A DNA stretch of 64,000 nt from Epiperipatus broadwayi (GCA_028023455.1 JAQFVV010013405.1:1-64000); one strand, 5' to 3'. Positions 12,560-26,301 are shown, numbered from the stretch's first letter. The notes: generated by a model from the letters alone, not told the origin. Numbers and translations: made by a program.

Positions 12560-14780
12560 AGCTTATTTTTTAAAATGACAATCAAGGATTAGAATTTATC
12601 TTTCTCTTGATAAAAACATGTCTAAGAACTATCTCAAAATAATAAAATTGTGAAGTAATTTTTTTACTTTTAAATTTTGGTCTGTAAACCTTGCAACGAT
12701 AGCAATTTGCCAATAGCTCTTTAGGATATTTAACACACAAATTAATAATATAAAGAACCAACTTTCCTATAGAAAAAAATCTGTCATCATTGTTTCAAAA
12801 GGAAATGTTTAAAAAATTATTATATGTGTTAAAATAATTATTTATTCAAAAATTTCAGAGAATAGGGTTATTCTTACAGCAAAAAGGAATAATATACGTG
12901 CAAGTATATAGTTTGAATATGAGTGCGTTATATATAATATTATAATGAAAAGGAATTCCAATAAAACATTTAACATATTACTGGAAATATATAAAACTGA
13001 TAAAAATATGGTGGTATTTTATATTGAAAATAAAACATCCAAACTAATGATATTCCAACCAAATTAAAAAAAAGAAATGTTATAAATCAATAGAACTGTT
13101 AGTTTTGTTAGGAATGATAGCATAATAAATTTAAATAATGAATTCTCAATTGTCTTCCAAATAATGCTTCATTATTAATAAAGGTATGCAGAAAAAATTG
13201 AACTTATTGGAATAAACCTTTCACTGTTCGCAATCAGCACTAGAATTCTTGGCGTCTAATGGACATTTTAAGAAAACGACTGATTAGCAAATTCAATTTT
13301 CTTTTAGATTATTTTCTTGTATAGAACAATTCTATAATTTGATTTATACTAAGAATTGCACTTGAATAATAATGATGATGATAACATTTATAAGGAAATT
13401 ATTATTACTGATATTTGTGTTATAAGAATTAGATAAAAAGTGTATTTAAATATGAGGCTTGTATTTTAACTAAAATAATATCTCCTTAAATAACTAACTC
13501 ATATGTGTTGATAAATTATAAGTTCTTTATTATTTTTTGACTATTTTTGTGCAATAAAAGGAGGATTTTTTCTCATTTCATTATCATTATTGTTGGTACC
13601 ATTTTTTTCTTTTTATGGATTGTGTAGTTAGGTATAGTCTGTAAATGGATGTTGTATCTATAATTATTTACATCATTTTTTTTTGTTTTACTGAAAATTT
13701 AATTAATTGTCTATTTAAAAAAATGTATTTAGAAATAAATTTAAGTCTGTGTTTTCGATTTTACTGCTTGTTTGCAGCATAAAATTGCTTTCCAAATTTT
13801 CATGGTTAATATTGCAACACTTTTATCCATATGATTAGTTTATGATATTTACTGATTGAGTAAACCAAAGGTAGATCATTAACTGGGGGAAGCATGAGTT
13901 TAACATCATATGCATAATTTCACTTACTAAGTACCTGGACAAAAATAATGCAATTATCATTATTTATATGCAGTAATAATTATATATATATTAAGTAGAA
14001 ATTAACAACATCTGATTACTAATACATATGCTTAAACACTCATATCATTAAATATATTTGATTTTAAGAGGAGGGTTAACTGCATTCACCATAATCTCAT
14101 TCATTATGATTATACTTTTAGTCTTTGTTAGCCCTGGTTACTTATAAAATTAATTCCTCATCATCAATAATTTTGTTATTTATTTAATTAAAAATTTAGA
14201 TCAACAATATGGATAAGGTCTAAAGATCAAAGCTAATGATATGGGAGATGATGCTCATCTAATGTTGAATTTATGCTAATGTTTGATGAATTAATTAATT
14301 ACATATTTAGATATATCATGCCATGATATTTAGTGAAAGGTAACAAATAAACATGGTCACATCTGCATTATAAATGATATATGATTTTAATTACAATACA
14401 TTGCATTATGAATTTGAAATGAATCACATAGTATTGTAAAACATATACCCCCCCCCCAATTCTGAAACATCAGGCAATGAAACTTTTTACATAATGTTAA
14501 GTCTGTTAAAAAAGAGAACCACAATCTTTGGAAATTCCATAAGAGTGCTTACAAATCATTGTAATTTTTTTCATGCATTTAGATAAGATTTCATTTTTTT
14601 AGATATTTTATGGAATTATTATTCTATGACACTGAAGAATTCTATGATTCTAATAAAATTATTGACTAACTTGATATTTTTCGTAAAATCAATAGCTTTC
14701 CAATTAATTCCTTTTTAATTATCCTACATTTTCATTTCCCCTCAGGTTAGGTCTTTTTCTTAGTTTTAATATAAAGGAAA
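12560..14780. other. A+T-rich DNA without recognised gene
   Basis: Only short random frames, A/T runs and a C9 run near 14449 were seen. No RNA gene, repeat family or coding trace was recognised. Confidence 0.55.
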
Positions 14781-15289
14781 AATTGTGAGTTTGGGATTGG
14801 TATATTTCACACACTTACTTTTGTCTGTTTTATTTAAATTCCCACTGAGTTTGGTTAAAACATATATTTTGTCTACTTTTTACATTTCTGTAATTTTGTT
14901 TCAAACTTTTCTTATTATATTAATTTATTCTGTAGAGGCTCTTTTCCCCAACAATGAATTGGTTCCATGTTTTTTTTTAATATTTCCACACACTTTTACC
15001 TGGCCCTCATTCATATTTAAGATAGGCAGATCACACTTTAAAATACAGAGTTCTTGGTTATTTATAATTAATAAACTCTTGGTAATGTGGCTTCTCCATC
15101 TTTTTTGTTTGTTTTTGACTTTATTTTTTTCAATGTCTTTTTATATTTATTATTCTAATACTTTTTTCATCTTTGAAACACTTTTTTTAATGATAATTGT
15201 CTTTGCTTGAATATTTAATTGATTCTTTTCCTTTATCATTTGTATGTCTTTCCTGACATTTTAAAACTTTTAAGTATACATAACTTTTG

Positions 15290-15640
15290 AAGTTTTGTTT
15301 AAGGTGATCTTCCATCTTTCAAGCTTACTATTTAAGCTTTTTCTCTTGTCCATACATTTTTGAATCCTCATTTTATTTTGCTTATATTTTTTTCTCCAAA
15401 TTCTCCAATCTCCTTTCCATTTTCACTATATTTTCTTTCAGTTATTTTTCCATATTTTCAAATTTCTTTTTTATATTTTTTCTACATATTTACTTAACTC
15501 TGCTCCACAGTTTTCAATTTTTCTCCATATTTTTATTTTTCTTCTCTATACTCGTTTGAACTCTGTTCCATATTTTCATTAAATGCTTTCAATCTTTTGC
15601 TCAAAATTCATCATTTTATACAATCTTTCAAAAAAAATAT
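15290..15640 (-). pseudogene. Decayed coiled-coil reading frame (gag or LINE ORF1-like)
   Basis: On the minus strand, broken frames read MNFEQKIESI, then MEQSS-, EKIKIW-, ENMEK- and MERRLENLE-like pieces, rich in Glu, Lys, Leu, Ile and Met at heptad-like spacing. This is what a degenerated coiled-coil such as LINE ORF1 or a gag protein would look like. Stops and frameshifts are frequent. The 141-codon plus-strand frame at 14785-15210 lies just downstream on the opposite strand and is a hydrophobic shadow of poly-T-rich DNA. No zinc knuckle or RNA-binding motif was found, so the assignment is weak. Confidence 0.3.
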
Positions 15641-15650
15641 CAATAACATC

Positions 15651-15756
15651 TATACATTGCACAGGCTTAAACCTGCATTTATATATGTAATATATGCAGG
15701 GTTCGAACTCAGACTTTCACACAACCCACCATTATCAGTGCCATCTCATATTGCTA
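15651..15756 (-). mobile_element. SINE-like repeat fragment (tRNA-derived core)
   Basis: On the minus strand this carries the same core as copies at 22758-23798 and 36342-36535: an ATGAGATGGCACTGA A-box-like region, then a B-box-like GAGTTCGAACCC about 33 nt on, then an A+T-rich tail with a short palindromic GGTTTAAGCC-type element. Here the B-box keeps GTTCGAA, closest to the tRNA consensus of all copies, so this copy is informative about the ancestor. Confidence 0.65.
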
Positions 15757-15789
15757 TATTAATCAAATTTACTTGTTATTAAACTTTAA

Positions 15790-18280
15790 AGATGAAACGC
15801 ATTAGAAATCATTTTTGATCACAGAAATATCCCTGTTATCATGTCTTGATTTTTTTATTCCCTAGTTCTGGGTGTATACCCACCTCTTTTTCAAAAGTCT
15901 TTGTTCTTGTTAGTTTATTTTTTGAATGATGGATTTGTTTTATTCTAAAGTGACCATTCCATGACTGGGATTTTTAACAGGATATGATTTTAATCATAAA
16001 AATGATTTCATTGGTTTCCTGTTTGACAAAATTTATAAAATAATATACATTTTATAGGTGTAATGTTAAAAATTATTTAGTTTTTTTAAAATCTTTTAAT
16101 CATTATTATTAAAATAATTTTAGATGAATATGGAATTTTTTGAATATATATATATTAATTGCTTAATATTTCTTGTTGTTAGATGCTAATGTAATGTTAT
16201 TCACATCTTCTACAACATATCCATTACTAAAAAAATGTACGAATAACACATGTTTAACAAATTGCTTGTGCAAAAGCCTTTTTACATATTTTGCAACATC
16301 AGCGAGCTGCAACTATATATCTTTTTGTCTGGAAATGAAAACACAGTAAAAATATTCTTTTATTTTTCTATTTTATTATAATATTACATATAAGCATATG
16401 TACTATGAAAATACTACAACAGAGAATAAAATATATTAAATTAAATAAACCAATTATATTTTTGATGCACATGTGTCATAATCATGCTTGTTTTGTTAAA
16501 AATCAACAACACCCATTTCTTGATAATTTGAATACTATTAGTTATTTGGTATATTACATATTCATTTTATGTGACATGCCTTTGATCTTATGTTTTTTAT
16601 CATTTCTTTCTTCTCACATTGTCTTAATAACACTAGGATCAAAATGAGATTGAAAATACTAGGAGTGACAAAAATGGATAGCACTACCATATGTTGTTAC
16701 ATTTTCATTTACCATTGTCAAACTCCCTCCACTCACAACTTTGACACCATCCATTTCAGATAAATACACTAATGATTATTTCTAATCATTTTCGAAACTA
16801 GAGATTATCTGTAGCACAGATATAAACTTTAAACCTTAGTCAAAGATTAATATGTCTGATTTTTTAATTTTACACACATGGAATTATTGACTTTTCTCTG
16901 TCCCATATGTAATATCTTTATAGATATAATAAACACCTCCACATTTCCCAATTCTTTTCAAATTCATATAAATAAAGATATAATAAAAGACAAATGATCC
17001 CAAGATGCATTTCATGCTGAACCATCGCTCATCAGTTGACCATATGTTCCACCCATTGGAAGTGCAATTGTAAAGATCTGTGCTGATAAATTCAACATAG
17101 GATGTAGAATGCCCATCAATTTCAGTAGACTTTTTAATACTACAAAAAATACACCAAGTGGATGAACCTAATGTAGTTTATATGGTCAGATGCAGCTAAA
17201 TGTACTATCATTACACCTACTACAATGAAGCAAAAACAAATCTAAGAAGAAGATTGACACAACATACCTTAATATACAAAAATTCCAAGACCAATTCAAC
17301 AAATACATTTTTATTTTATAACTATAAAACGGAATAAGGACACAGTTTTCATCCTAGTGTTATTAAGATAATGTGCAAAGAAAGAAACTGATAGAAAACG
17401 TAAAATCAGATAGGTGTGGTTTATTACACAAAATGTATATATAATACAAAAAGCTAATATCATTCAAATTATTTAAGAAATGGGTCTTGTAGATTTTTTA
17501 ATGGAATAATCATGATTATGTTTCACGTGTGCTAAAGTATACCGGTGTAATCTATTGAAAAGATAGCAATAACGCGAGAAGGATTAGGTGCATCTGAATT
17601 ATAGATGAAACTAAAAAATTTATTTATCTACAACCCACTCATGCGATTGATTTTTAAAAAGTTTCCTGATTGAAGATACAGAAAAAATATTTGAAGATAT
17701 ATATTAACTGATAAAACTAATCTAAAGTTTACTTCCTTAATGCTGATCTAAATAGCTTTTATACATTTGTTGTGGGATAACTTGTTTATTAATAACTGAT
17801 GAAGTAATATGTAAAAAAATATGAATAGCCATAGAAGAGTTGATATTAATGTATTCGTTAGTTATCTTTAGTCTTCTATATATTTATTTTTAATGAAACC
17901 TATAACAAGTGTCTTAAATGAGCGAGATCATTGTTTTTTTAAATTCGATTTATATTTTCTGCCATATTTAGTTACAATAAATCGATTAAACATATTTTGA
18001 CTAATTTTTATTTTAAACGGGTTAAATTTAGTTTATTAATGTTTGACGTCAATAAATCAGATTTTGTTCCCAAAAACAATTGTCGAAAAATTGAATATGA
18101 TTATATAACAAATTACAATACATTTGTTTGTTTGTAAATTATAAGTAGATTAAATATTAAATTAAGTAATGAGCAGTTAAAAATAATAAAATATTTTATT
18201 GACCTAAAAATAATTTCAGAATACATCATAATATATTTAAAAATATTTTTATTTCTGTTTATCATCATATTTAGAAAAAC
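15790..18280. other. A+T-rich DNA without recognised gene
   Basis: No domain, RNA gene or repeat copy was recognised. An 80-codon frame at 16405-16647 has the hydrophobic, low-complexity composition expected by chance in such DNA. Confidence 0.5.
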
Positions 18281-18284
18281 TATT

Positions 18285-18590
18285 TTAAGTAGATCCAGAG
18301 CAAACGTCTTTTTCGCTGTCTTCCGTAGAAAAAAAAAAGAAAATATTAATCAGATTTGTCATTTGCCAGGTGGTATAAGTTTGAGCGATTTTCCACCCTT
18401 GTTTTACTTTGTAGCTAAAATAGGCACATATTCTTTTATTGATAAATGAAACTGGCTTAAGATATTGGCCAGTTACCACTATAATCCAAGAACCTTTTGA
18501 CGATACATGTCGAATATATATATAACACATACAAGATATAAGAACGGTTTCATCACAAATCCGGTATCCATAAAATAAAATACTACTTAC
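18285..18590 (-). CDS. Unassigned open frame, possible exon
   Basis: From about 18590 to 18285 the minus strand is open for about 100 codons if read from before the first Met (81 codons from the Met at 18530). The composition is less skewed than in surrounding frames, with aromatic, Cys and Lys residues mixed (pieces such as YGYRICDETV, GSWIIVVTGQY and QGWKIAQTYTTW), then a Phe run and an acidic end. No family is recognised and no clear splice pair was found. It could be a host exon, a transposon remnant or chance. Confidence 0.2.
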   Translation of the reverse strand, partial: VSSILFYGYRICDETVLISCMCYIYIRHVSSKGSWIIVVTGQYLKPVSFINKRICAYFSYKVKQGWKIAQTYTTWQMTNLINIFFFFSTEDSEKDVCSGST

Positions 18591-20400
18591 AACAAGGCAA
18601 TTCGTTTATTGTTTATAATAATTTAATGTTAGTTTGTAGGTGGCTTCAGACTTATTAAAAATAATAATTTGTTTTATCAGGTGTTTTAAATTAAGTCAAT
18701 TGTGTGTAAATTTATCTTTTACGACTTATTGAAAGAATTTTTCAAGGAAAAATGAGTGTTTATATTTTCCGTCTCAGTGAAAAATATTTTATTTAATGGA
18801 TTAAACATGCAAGTTTTGGTAATGTAAGTTTTAATTATTTTACTCAGTAGTCTTTTTTAAATTAATATAAAGGCATTTAATTACCGATTATAAATTATTT
18901 ACAAAAAAAAAAAATACAATCTAAAGAAAAGGCAAATAAGATAGGATAAGATTATAAAGTAAGATATGTTTTGCTTTATTATTAATCCCGTACATATACG
19001 CTAATGTAAAAAAAAAAAAAATTGCTCTCCTCCTGGGAATAATGCATACAATTTTTTAATATAGATGCTAAATTCTAACTATTTGTAAAGTTCTAAATTG
19101 GAAGATTATTGTTTCGAATACAAAAAAAAAAAAACTCTATTTCAATATTGCTTGATGCTGGTAGTTTTTCTAAACCAAATAATATTTTCTGTTTTCTCTA
19201 TATCTCTCATTCTCTCTTTTTATTATCTTACTGACTTCATTTAACTAACTCTGTATAGTGGCTAGTCATCACAAGCTTCTCATATAATTATTATCTCTGA
19301 TCTTTGACTATATTTATATCAATTCTGATATCTATCTTTTATATTATTGTATGAATGTGTAATGTATATACACAGGTCAAATTATAAACATTGGAAAAAA
19401 AAAACAATTACTGTACTAGAATAGATGTGATAATTGACTAGAATTGAATTTGCAAAAATATTGAAAAAACAGTTTACATGATCTGATTTATCCCAAAATA
19501 ATTACTCCTTGTCTTGATTATGAGTTTTCTATTCTTGTAATTAATGACAGTGATCTGACAAAATTTAATTATACAAGCTGTTAAATATAATAAAATGACA
19601 TACATGCTAATATGTAGAAGTGAAATGTATGTTTTGCATGTTATATTTTATTATTCAAAATAGGATATGGCGCATTTATAAAACAAAATTGATAAAAAGA
19701 CAAAAAAGTTACTAGGATAATAATTTTTGCATAATAAAAACAAATAGAGCTAATAAGGTAATAAACACTGATTTGTGGTAGGATATTATCACAGTTAATT
19801 CTTATTATCAAACAGTTTGAAATGATAGAAGAAGAAATAAAAATTTGGATATAATTCTGTCTTATATATTCTTTTTATAGAAGGCTAAAATGGCAGTATG
19901 GATTTTAAGTCTATATCAATCCAATCACGAATAATATAAAAATTCTAGATTTATCTGCTATTTTCCTCATCAAAAATCAGTGAAGATTTATTGATAGAGG
20001 TCAATAAACATCTGATATAGATTCCACTGAGATTTCTAGAAAATAATTGGTTAATGTAAATTAAACTATCTTTCATATCTATTGATTACTTATGATTGAA
20101 TAGATGACATTAGAATAGAATAAAGAGTTTTGTTGTTATTAAAGCTGATTTTAAATTCAAATGAAGACAATCATGGGATACTTTGTTTTGAAATGATACT
20201 AAACTATGAAAAAAGAAAAAAATAGTGGAAAAATTTATGAAAATTTTATCATTACTCATATAAATGAGCATTATAATTTTGCAAATTCATGATATGGTAA
20301 AGCTGCTCTTTTAGTTGACATACAGTATTTGCTCTATTATTTTTATTTGAAATTGAACATATAATTTTAAAAATGTGATGTTATTTAGAATAAATAAAAC
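18590..20400. other. A+T-rich DNA without recognised gene
   Basis: The stretch contains repeated poly-A tracts (for example 18901-18913, 19009-19021 and 19122-19134) but no coding or RNA feature that I can support. Confidence 0.5.
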
Positions 20401-20409
20401 AGTAGTTAT

Positions 20410-22345
20410 TTCCCCCCACAATAGAATCATGTAATACAAGCTCTAGTGACCAATAGATGCAGAAGGTTGTGCATCATAATTGCTATCCAGTGCTTTCGCA
20501 TCTAGTATCCCCAGACTAGTTAGTTTCTAGATTATGGCTTTTATCAGTGAAGAGCCATGGAATTAGGGGTAGAATTTGGAGCTTTGGATCTAATGTATCC
20601 CATTTTTTACCTTTTTGGTTAACTGTACAACTATCAATTCAAACTGAAAATTTGCAATAATATTTTTATTCTAAGCTAATTTTCCTATATAGTCATACAG
20701 ATATGAATACAGTTCATTATCTAAGTATTTTAGAGAATTTGATTTTTTAATAATCATAGTTGTGTTTATTCTGTGGCTAGGATTGGTATTCATCCATTAA
20801 AATATCATATAATCATCTTTTTCATGGTTACATGAACTGTTAAAACAATAGCACTTTTTTCACAGTAGTGTTACCTAGTGCAGCTCTAATAGTTTCTAGA
20901 TGTTAGAATGTTATGTAAAATCTGTATCCTTTGCTTTTTCAATCAATATCTCCAGACTAATATGTAACTATGAATTTCATCAATTAGGGATCAGAAGCAG
21001 TGCATTTGGATCTTTGTATCTAGTGCACTCCTCCACATCTACCTAAAATGGATTGAAATCTATATGACTTTACAGATAAATTAGCTTGTATTAAAAATTA
21101 TTGTGTGTTCAAATTATATTTAACCAAAAAGATATAAGGTTGGTGATGGAAAAGTGTATTAGTTTCAAAGATTGAGGTGCAACTATTTTTCAGATCCAAT
21201 GACTTTCATTAATAAAATTCAAAAACTAGAAACTAATCAATATTGGATGGGAAAGCACTAGATAATGATTATGATGCATAGTCTTCTAGCATCTATTGAT
21301 TACTAGAACTTGCTAGGTTGCTTTATTGTGGAAAAAAGCTACTGTATTAATATCTTGTAAGTATTAAAAAGATAATTGGGTGAAGTTTCAATGGTTTAGT
21401 CATAGCCAAAAGGTAAAGTAACTATGTTTATTGAAATAAACAAAAGACATCAAAATATACAGTTACTGAACTGAATACAGATCTGTATGGCTATATAGGC
21501 AAATTAGTTTGGAATAAAACATGGTGTTTTCAGTTTAGATTGATCACTTTATTGTTAACCAAAAAGACACTAAAACATATACATACTGAAGTGAATTTGG
21601 ATCTGTGTGACTATATAGCAAAATTAGCTTAAATTGAAAATACTATTGAATTTTCAGTTTGTACTAGTAGTTGCTATAGTTAATAAAAAAGCCAAATTAT
21701 TATTACTGGAGAGGTGTATTAGATTCAAGCATTCAGATGCATTTCTTCTAGATCCAAGGCTCCTCACTGATGAAAGACATAATCTAGACACTAGTATGAT
21801 GGTACTTGATGAGGAAGGACTGCTTAGGAATTATGATGCATAACTTTCTACTACCTATTGATTACTAAAGTGTGCATAAGATGGTACTGCTTTAATAACT
21901 TTCATATAGAGAAAAAGTAATTGTGTGATATTTTAATGGTTTATTGCTAATCTCAGTTGAAGAATAAGGTGATTATAGTTATTAAAAAACGGAGATGCCC
22001 AAATATAGAGACAATAAAGTAGATTCAGATCTTATAATTACACAGGAGAATTAACTTGTATTGAAAACATTCTTGTGTTTTTAGCTTGGATTGATAGCTT
22101 TATAGTTAAGAAGATAAAAGATGATGCTGGAAGAGTGCATTAAACCCAAAGATCCAGATACATTGTTCTCATATCCAAGATTCATCAATGATGAAAGTCA
22201 TAAGCTAGAAAGTAATCTGGGGATATTGAATTGGAGAGCATTGAATGATAATTATAATGCACAATTTTCTAGCATCCATTGATTACTCAAAGTTGTCTTA
22301 GATAATACTATTGTGGGAATGGGGGGTTCTACAGTTATACTAGCC
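20410..22345. repeat. Cluster of five copies of a ~300-bp repeat, two inverted then three direct
   Basis: A module marked by GATGCATAGTCTTCTAGCAT and a following CTATTGATTACTA box recurs near 21270, 21834 and 22256 on the plus strand. It recurs in inverse orientation near 20440-20580 and, more diverged, near 20870-21010. Each module also holds a GGATC...CTAG segment and a TTAACCAAAAAG box. The arrangement is inverted, inverted, direct, direct, direct, so the cluster is partly palindromic. No coding potential is evident. It is probably a MITE or SINE-like family multiplied locally. Confidence 0.75.
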
Positions 22346-22757
22346 TGCGTAAACATTAAAAATGATTATGTAATGTTTCAATAGAATAAATAAATTATTT
22401 CCAGAAATTTAATTCTACATTATTTATTAATAATCTGCTTTTGCGGAAATATTGATGTATTGAATTATATCTGTCTCAGAAGTATAGAGGCAATTAAAAA
22501 TCTATAATTCATTATATAGAAAATATTGATTATGTGTAATATGGGGTCAGCTGCAAGAAAAGTGCCAAAGATATATAGCACTTATACCTTGAGGTGAAAT
22601 AGCATGACTATTATTTTAATGCCTTCTCTCTAAATTTGCTAGGAACTTCCTAAAACTTAAAGAAAAACATACTACATTATATATTTTCTTATTTTTATTT
22701 TTTGTTTAGAATAGTATTTTCGCATAATATTTATATTATCTCTTTTAATTATGAAAG

Positions 22758-23427
22758 TGTAAACTATAATAAATATTAATACATTGTACAGGTTTAAACC
22801 TATATTTATATATGTAATATATGCGGGATTTGAACTCAGACTTTCACATGACCACTACTCTCAGTGCCATCTCATATTGCTGCCCACCTGATTGCACACA
22901 TGTTGAAAAGATAAATAATCACCAATATATGTATTTCATACAAAACCAGCAATCATCAGTTGGTCCAGATTACTATCCTCGCATATATATATATATATTG
23001 CTCAGCTTTATATTAAGATAGCTAATCTTCATACTTCAATGGACAGGCTTCAAACTATTCCAACTCACAACTCTTCAGCCTTCCATTTCATTGAAAATCT
23101 GATGATGGAATGTTCAAAGCCCTTATTAGTGCCAAGGTTGTCATCCTACCCATGTTGACATATTAGTCATTCTGACCCCTCATGTACAGGATAATAATCC
23201 ATTTATACATACATATGTGAGGGATGGGCAGACCTTTTACACACTATTTATATAAATTAATACATTCTACAGGCTTAAACCTGTATTTATATATGTAGGA
23301 TTTGGACTCAGACTTTTACATGACCCACTACTCTCAGTGACATCTCATATTGCTGCTCCACCTGATAACACACATGTTGAAAAGATAAATAATCACCAAT
23401 ATATGTATTTCATGCTAAACCAGCAAT
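22758..23427 (-). mobile_element. SINE-containing repeat, minus-oriented arm
   Basis: Read on the minus strand from 23427, this holds slightly more than one unit of a roughly 465-bp module. The parts are a leader, the core with A-box-like TGGCACTGAGAG and B-box-like GAGTTCAAATCC, a GGTTTAAACC-type small palindrome, then about 250 bp of unique body, a (TA)n run and the leader and core again. The repeated core at both ends shows a tandem arrangement. The arm meets an inverted copy at 23427/23428. Confidence 0.75.
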
Positions 23428-23798
23428 CATCAGTTGATCAGTGTGATCAGGTGGGGCAGCAATATGAGATGGCACTGAGAGTAGTGGGTCATGTGAAAGT
23501 CTGAGTTCAAATCCTGCATATATTGCATATATAAATACAGATTTAAGTCTGTACAATGTATTAATTTATATAGCATGTAAAAGGTCTGCCCATCCCTCAC
23601 ATATGTATGTATAAATGGATTATTCTCCTGTACATGACGGGTCAGAATGACTAATATGTCAATATGGGTAGGATGACAACCTTGGCACTAATAAGGGTTT
23701 TGATCATTCCATCATCAGATTTTCAAAGAAATGGAAGGCTGAAGAATTGTGAGTTGAAATAGTTTGAAACCTGTCCATTAAAATATGAAGATTGGCTA
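23428..23798 (+). mobile_element. SINE-containing repeat, plus-oriented arm
   Basis: This is an inverted copy of the neighbouring arm, starting at GATCAGTGTGATC and running through the tRNA-like core (GTCATGTGAAAGTCTGAGTT) and the body to TATCTTAATATAAAGC. It forms a palindrome of several hundred bases with the preceding arm. Its end is the insertion point of the Penelope-like element, and the same module resumes at 36328. Confidence 0.75.
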
Positions 23799-23812
23799 TC
23801 TTAATATAAAGC
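23799..23812. repeat. Target site duplication (left) of the PLE pair
   Basis: TCTTAATATAAAGC is repeated exactly at 36328-36341. Both copies lie within the SINE-containing repeat, where an uninterrupted copy (minus strand near 23020) has the sequence once. This fixes the outer limits of the inserted element. Confidence 0.85.
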
Positions 23813-24411
23813 ACAGCAAAGGTACATCCACTTTTTTCTTTTAAAAAATATATGTTCTACAATAATATCAACAAATAAAAAATCCTTCTCCTTTTTTCTT
23901 TTCAAAAACTTTATTTTTTATCTCAATACTGAACATATATATATATATATACATTTATATACAAATCTCCAACGTTTCAACTGTTTTATCTCATACAGTC
24001 ATTTTCAAGGATCTGCAACAATATTAAATACATATCAACAAATAAACTTCAATTACATAAAAACTTTCTCTTACATTAACATAATAACAAACATATTAAA
24101 CATATAGAAATATATTTTACTTACATCTTTCTCCCACTGCTATATTTTATTACTATTTTTTTTTATTTACATTGTTTAATTACAAATATATCTTAAAACC
24201 ATCCAAGAAACTTTCTATACAAATTTAAATACCAACTCTAATTTCCAAAAACCTCCCCCTTTCTTTAAATTTTATCTAAAACCCATCTTAAAACTACATT
24301 CCTAAACTATATATTTAAATGAATATAAAACAAATTTAAACATCCCCCCCCCTCTCTCTTTTATACAAAAAAAACTTCTAACAATTTACCTAAACCCATT
24401 AAGCATTTATT

Positions 24412-26301
24412 TTAATTACACAGTAATTTATATTCCTTATCTACTCCATTAATTTTATTTAGAATAGGATTATATTTTTTTATATAAAAAAATTCTTTAA
24501 CCATCCTTTCTCTGTAATTTTTAACCCTTTCTAACATTTTAATACTAAATTCTTTATGACCTAAACCTTTACAATGAATGTAAATATTTGAATTTTTGTC
24601 ATACTAATGTTGTCTAAGTCTATTTTTAATTTATTCTTAGTTGTACCAATATATGAAAACTTACCCCCCTCCCTCTTACAATTTAAACATTCAATTAAAT
24701 ATATTCCATTCATTTTGTCAGTTTCTATATTTTTTGTATCATTGATTAAATTTCCTAAATTCAATTTCTTTTTATATACTGGTATAATAATTAACCTACT
24801 TTCCCCTTTGTATTTATTATTTATACTTTTTATAATCTTTTTAATCTTCATAAAAGTATCTCTAGAAACATTGTAACTATTATATATAAAATTATTTACA
24901 TCTTTCCCATTGTTTCTCTTCTTTATTATTTTTTTAATATTTCTTTTATTACATAATTTATCAATAATTTTAACTGGATAATTATTTTTTATACCTTCCT
25001 CTTTTATATTACTAATTTCTTTTATAAACAATTTTTCTTCATGAATAAATTAATTGCTCTGTTTATCCTATTATTAATAATATTAATTTTATGTTCATAT
25101 TCAATATCTGAATCCCAACTACTTAACAAACCATAAAAAGTTTCTTTTCTGAATACACTAGTTTCAATACCAACCGTACAATTTTTAATAACTTTTTTTA
25201 TTATAACATCCATATAAGTAATTACATTATTTTTTCTTTTTCCATACTAAAACTAATGTCATCATCAATTGAATTAATATACCTTATAAAACATTCAGAT
25301 TTTCTATAATTGCCATTGAACACCAAAAAATAATCATCAACATACCTAACCCAAAAAACAGGCTTATATTTTGTAACACAAAAATATTTATCTTCATAAT
25401 CATCCATAAATATAGCAGCTAACAATCCACTCATACTATTCCCCATACTCAATCCTTTACATTGTTTATAATATACTTCATCATATTTAAATACCACATC
25501 TTTACAACAAATATTTAACATATCATACAATTGATTACATTCCATTTTTATACTCTTATTAGTATCTTTAATATATCTATTCAATATTATATCAAATGCC
25601 TTATGTGGTACAATATTCGTGTACATACTACATATATCAAGTTTAACAAAAAACACATTTTTATACTTATTTCCCTCTAAAAAAACATTTAAAGTCCTTA
25701 CAAAATCATATGAATTACTTACATTATTTTCTTTTTTTATTTTACCATATTTTTAAAATTTTTTATTATATAACCATTTAGACAAATTTTCGTAATACGA
25801 ATCCACATTACTAATAATAGGTCTTAATGGTATACCTAATTTATGTATTTTAGGTATCCCATATATACTTGCATCTTTAAAATCCATTCTTTTTAACCTA
25901 AATACGTCCACTTTATTAATATAGTTTTTATTATACATATCAGTTATAATCCTATTAATCATTTTATTATTTTCTATACCATCATTCTTTTTAATTCTTT
26001 CAAAATAATCCTCATCCAATAATTTTTTCATTTTTTCATCATATTCTTTCCTCATCATAATTACCATACTAGATGTCTTATCTCCTCTCAAAAATAACAT
26101 ATCTTTATATTTACTTTTAATTTGACTAATAACTCTCCTTTCATGTTCATTTTCATATTTATACTCCAAATTACTTATCATATTATATTCCAACTCTTCC
26201 ATTTTGTATTGAAACTCTCTCAACATCATATCATATTTTTTATCTTTCTTATAACCATCATACATATTTAAGCTATTATTATTAATTTCCCTAATTTTAT
26301 C
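24412..26301 (-). pseudogene. Penelope-like RT plus GIY-YIG endonuclease, 5'-truncated copy
   Basis: The minus-strand frames encode, in order: a Lys/Asp-rich N-terminal part, PKIHKLGIPLRPIIS (RT motif 2, as in PLEs), FVKLDICSMYTN (motif A with catalytic Asp), KGLSMGNSMSG (motif B), YVDD (motif C), and a GIY-YIG nuclease with GIYLIECLNC and SYIGTTKNK. The CxxC directly after GIY is typical of PLE endonucleases. The copy starts at the residues DKIREINN, so the first part of the protein is missing. The frame is broken after NKKF, after EKEKIM, near 25030-25045 (private) and in the nuclease. Residues through the catalytic centre are intact, but no full protein can be made. Confidence 0.9.

Noticed and set aside
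14785-15210. 141-codon hydrophobic frame that looks like a membrane protein
   Set aside because: It is dominated by Phe, Leu and Ile from T-rich DNA, has no good start context and lies opposite a decayed coiled-coil trace; no membrane family is recognisable.
24607-24876. 89-codon plus-strand hydrophobic frame
   Set aside because: Shadow of the minus-strand PLE nuclease and post-RT region.
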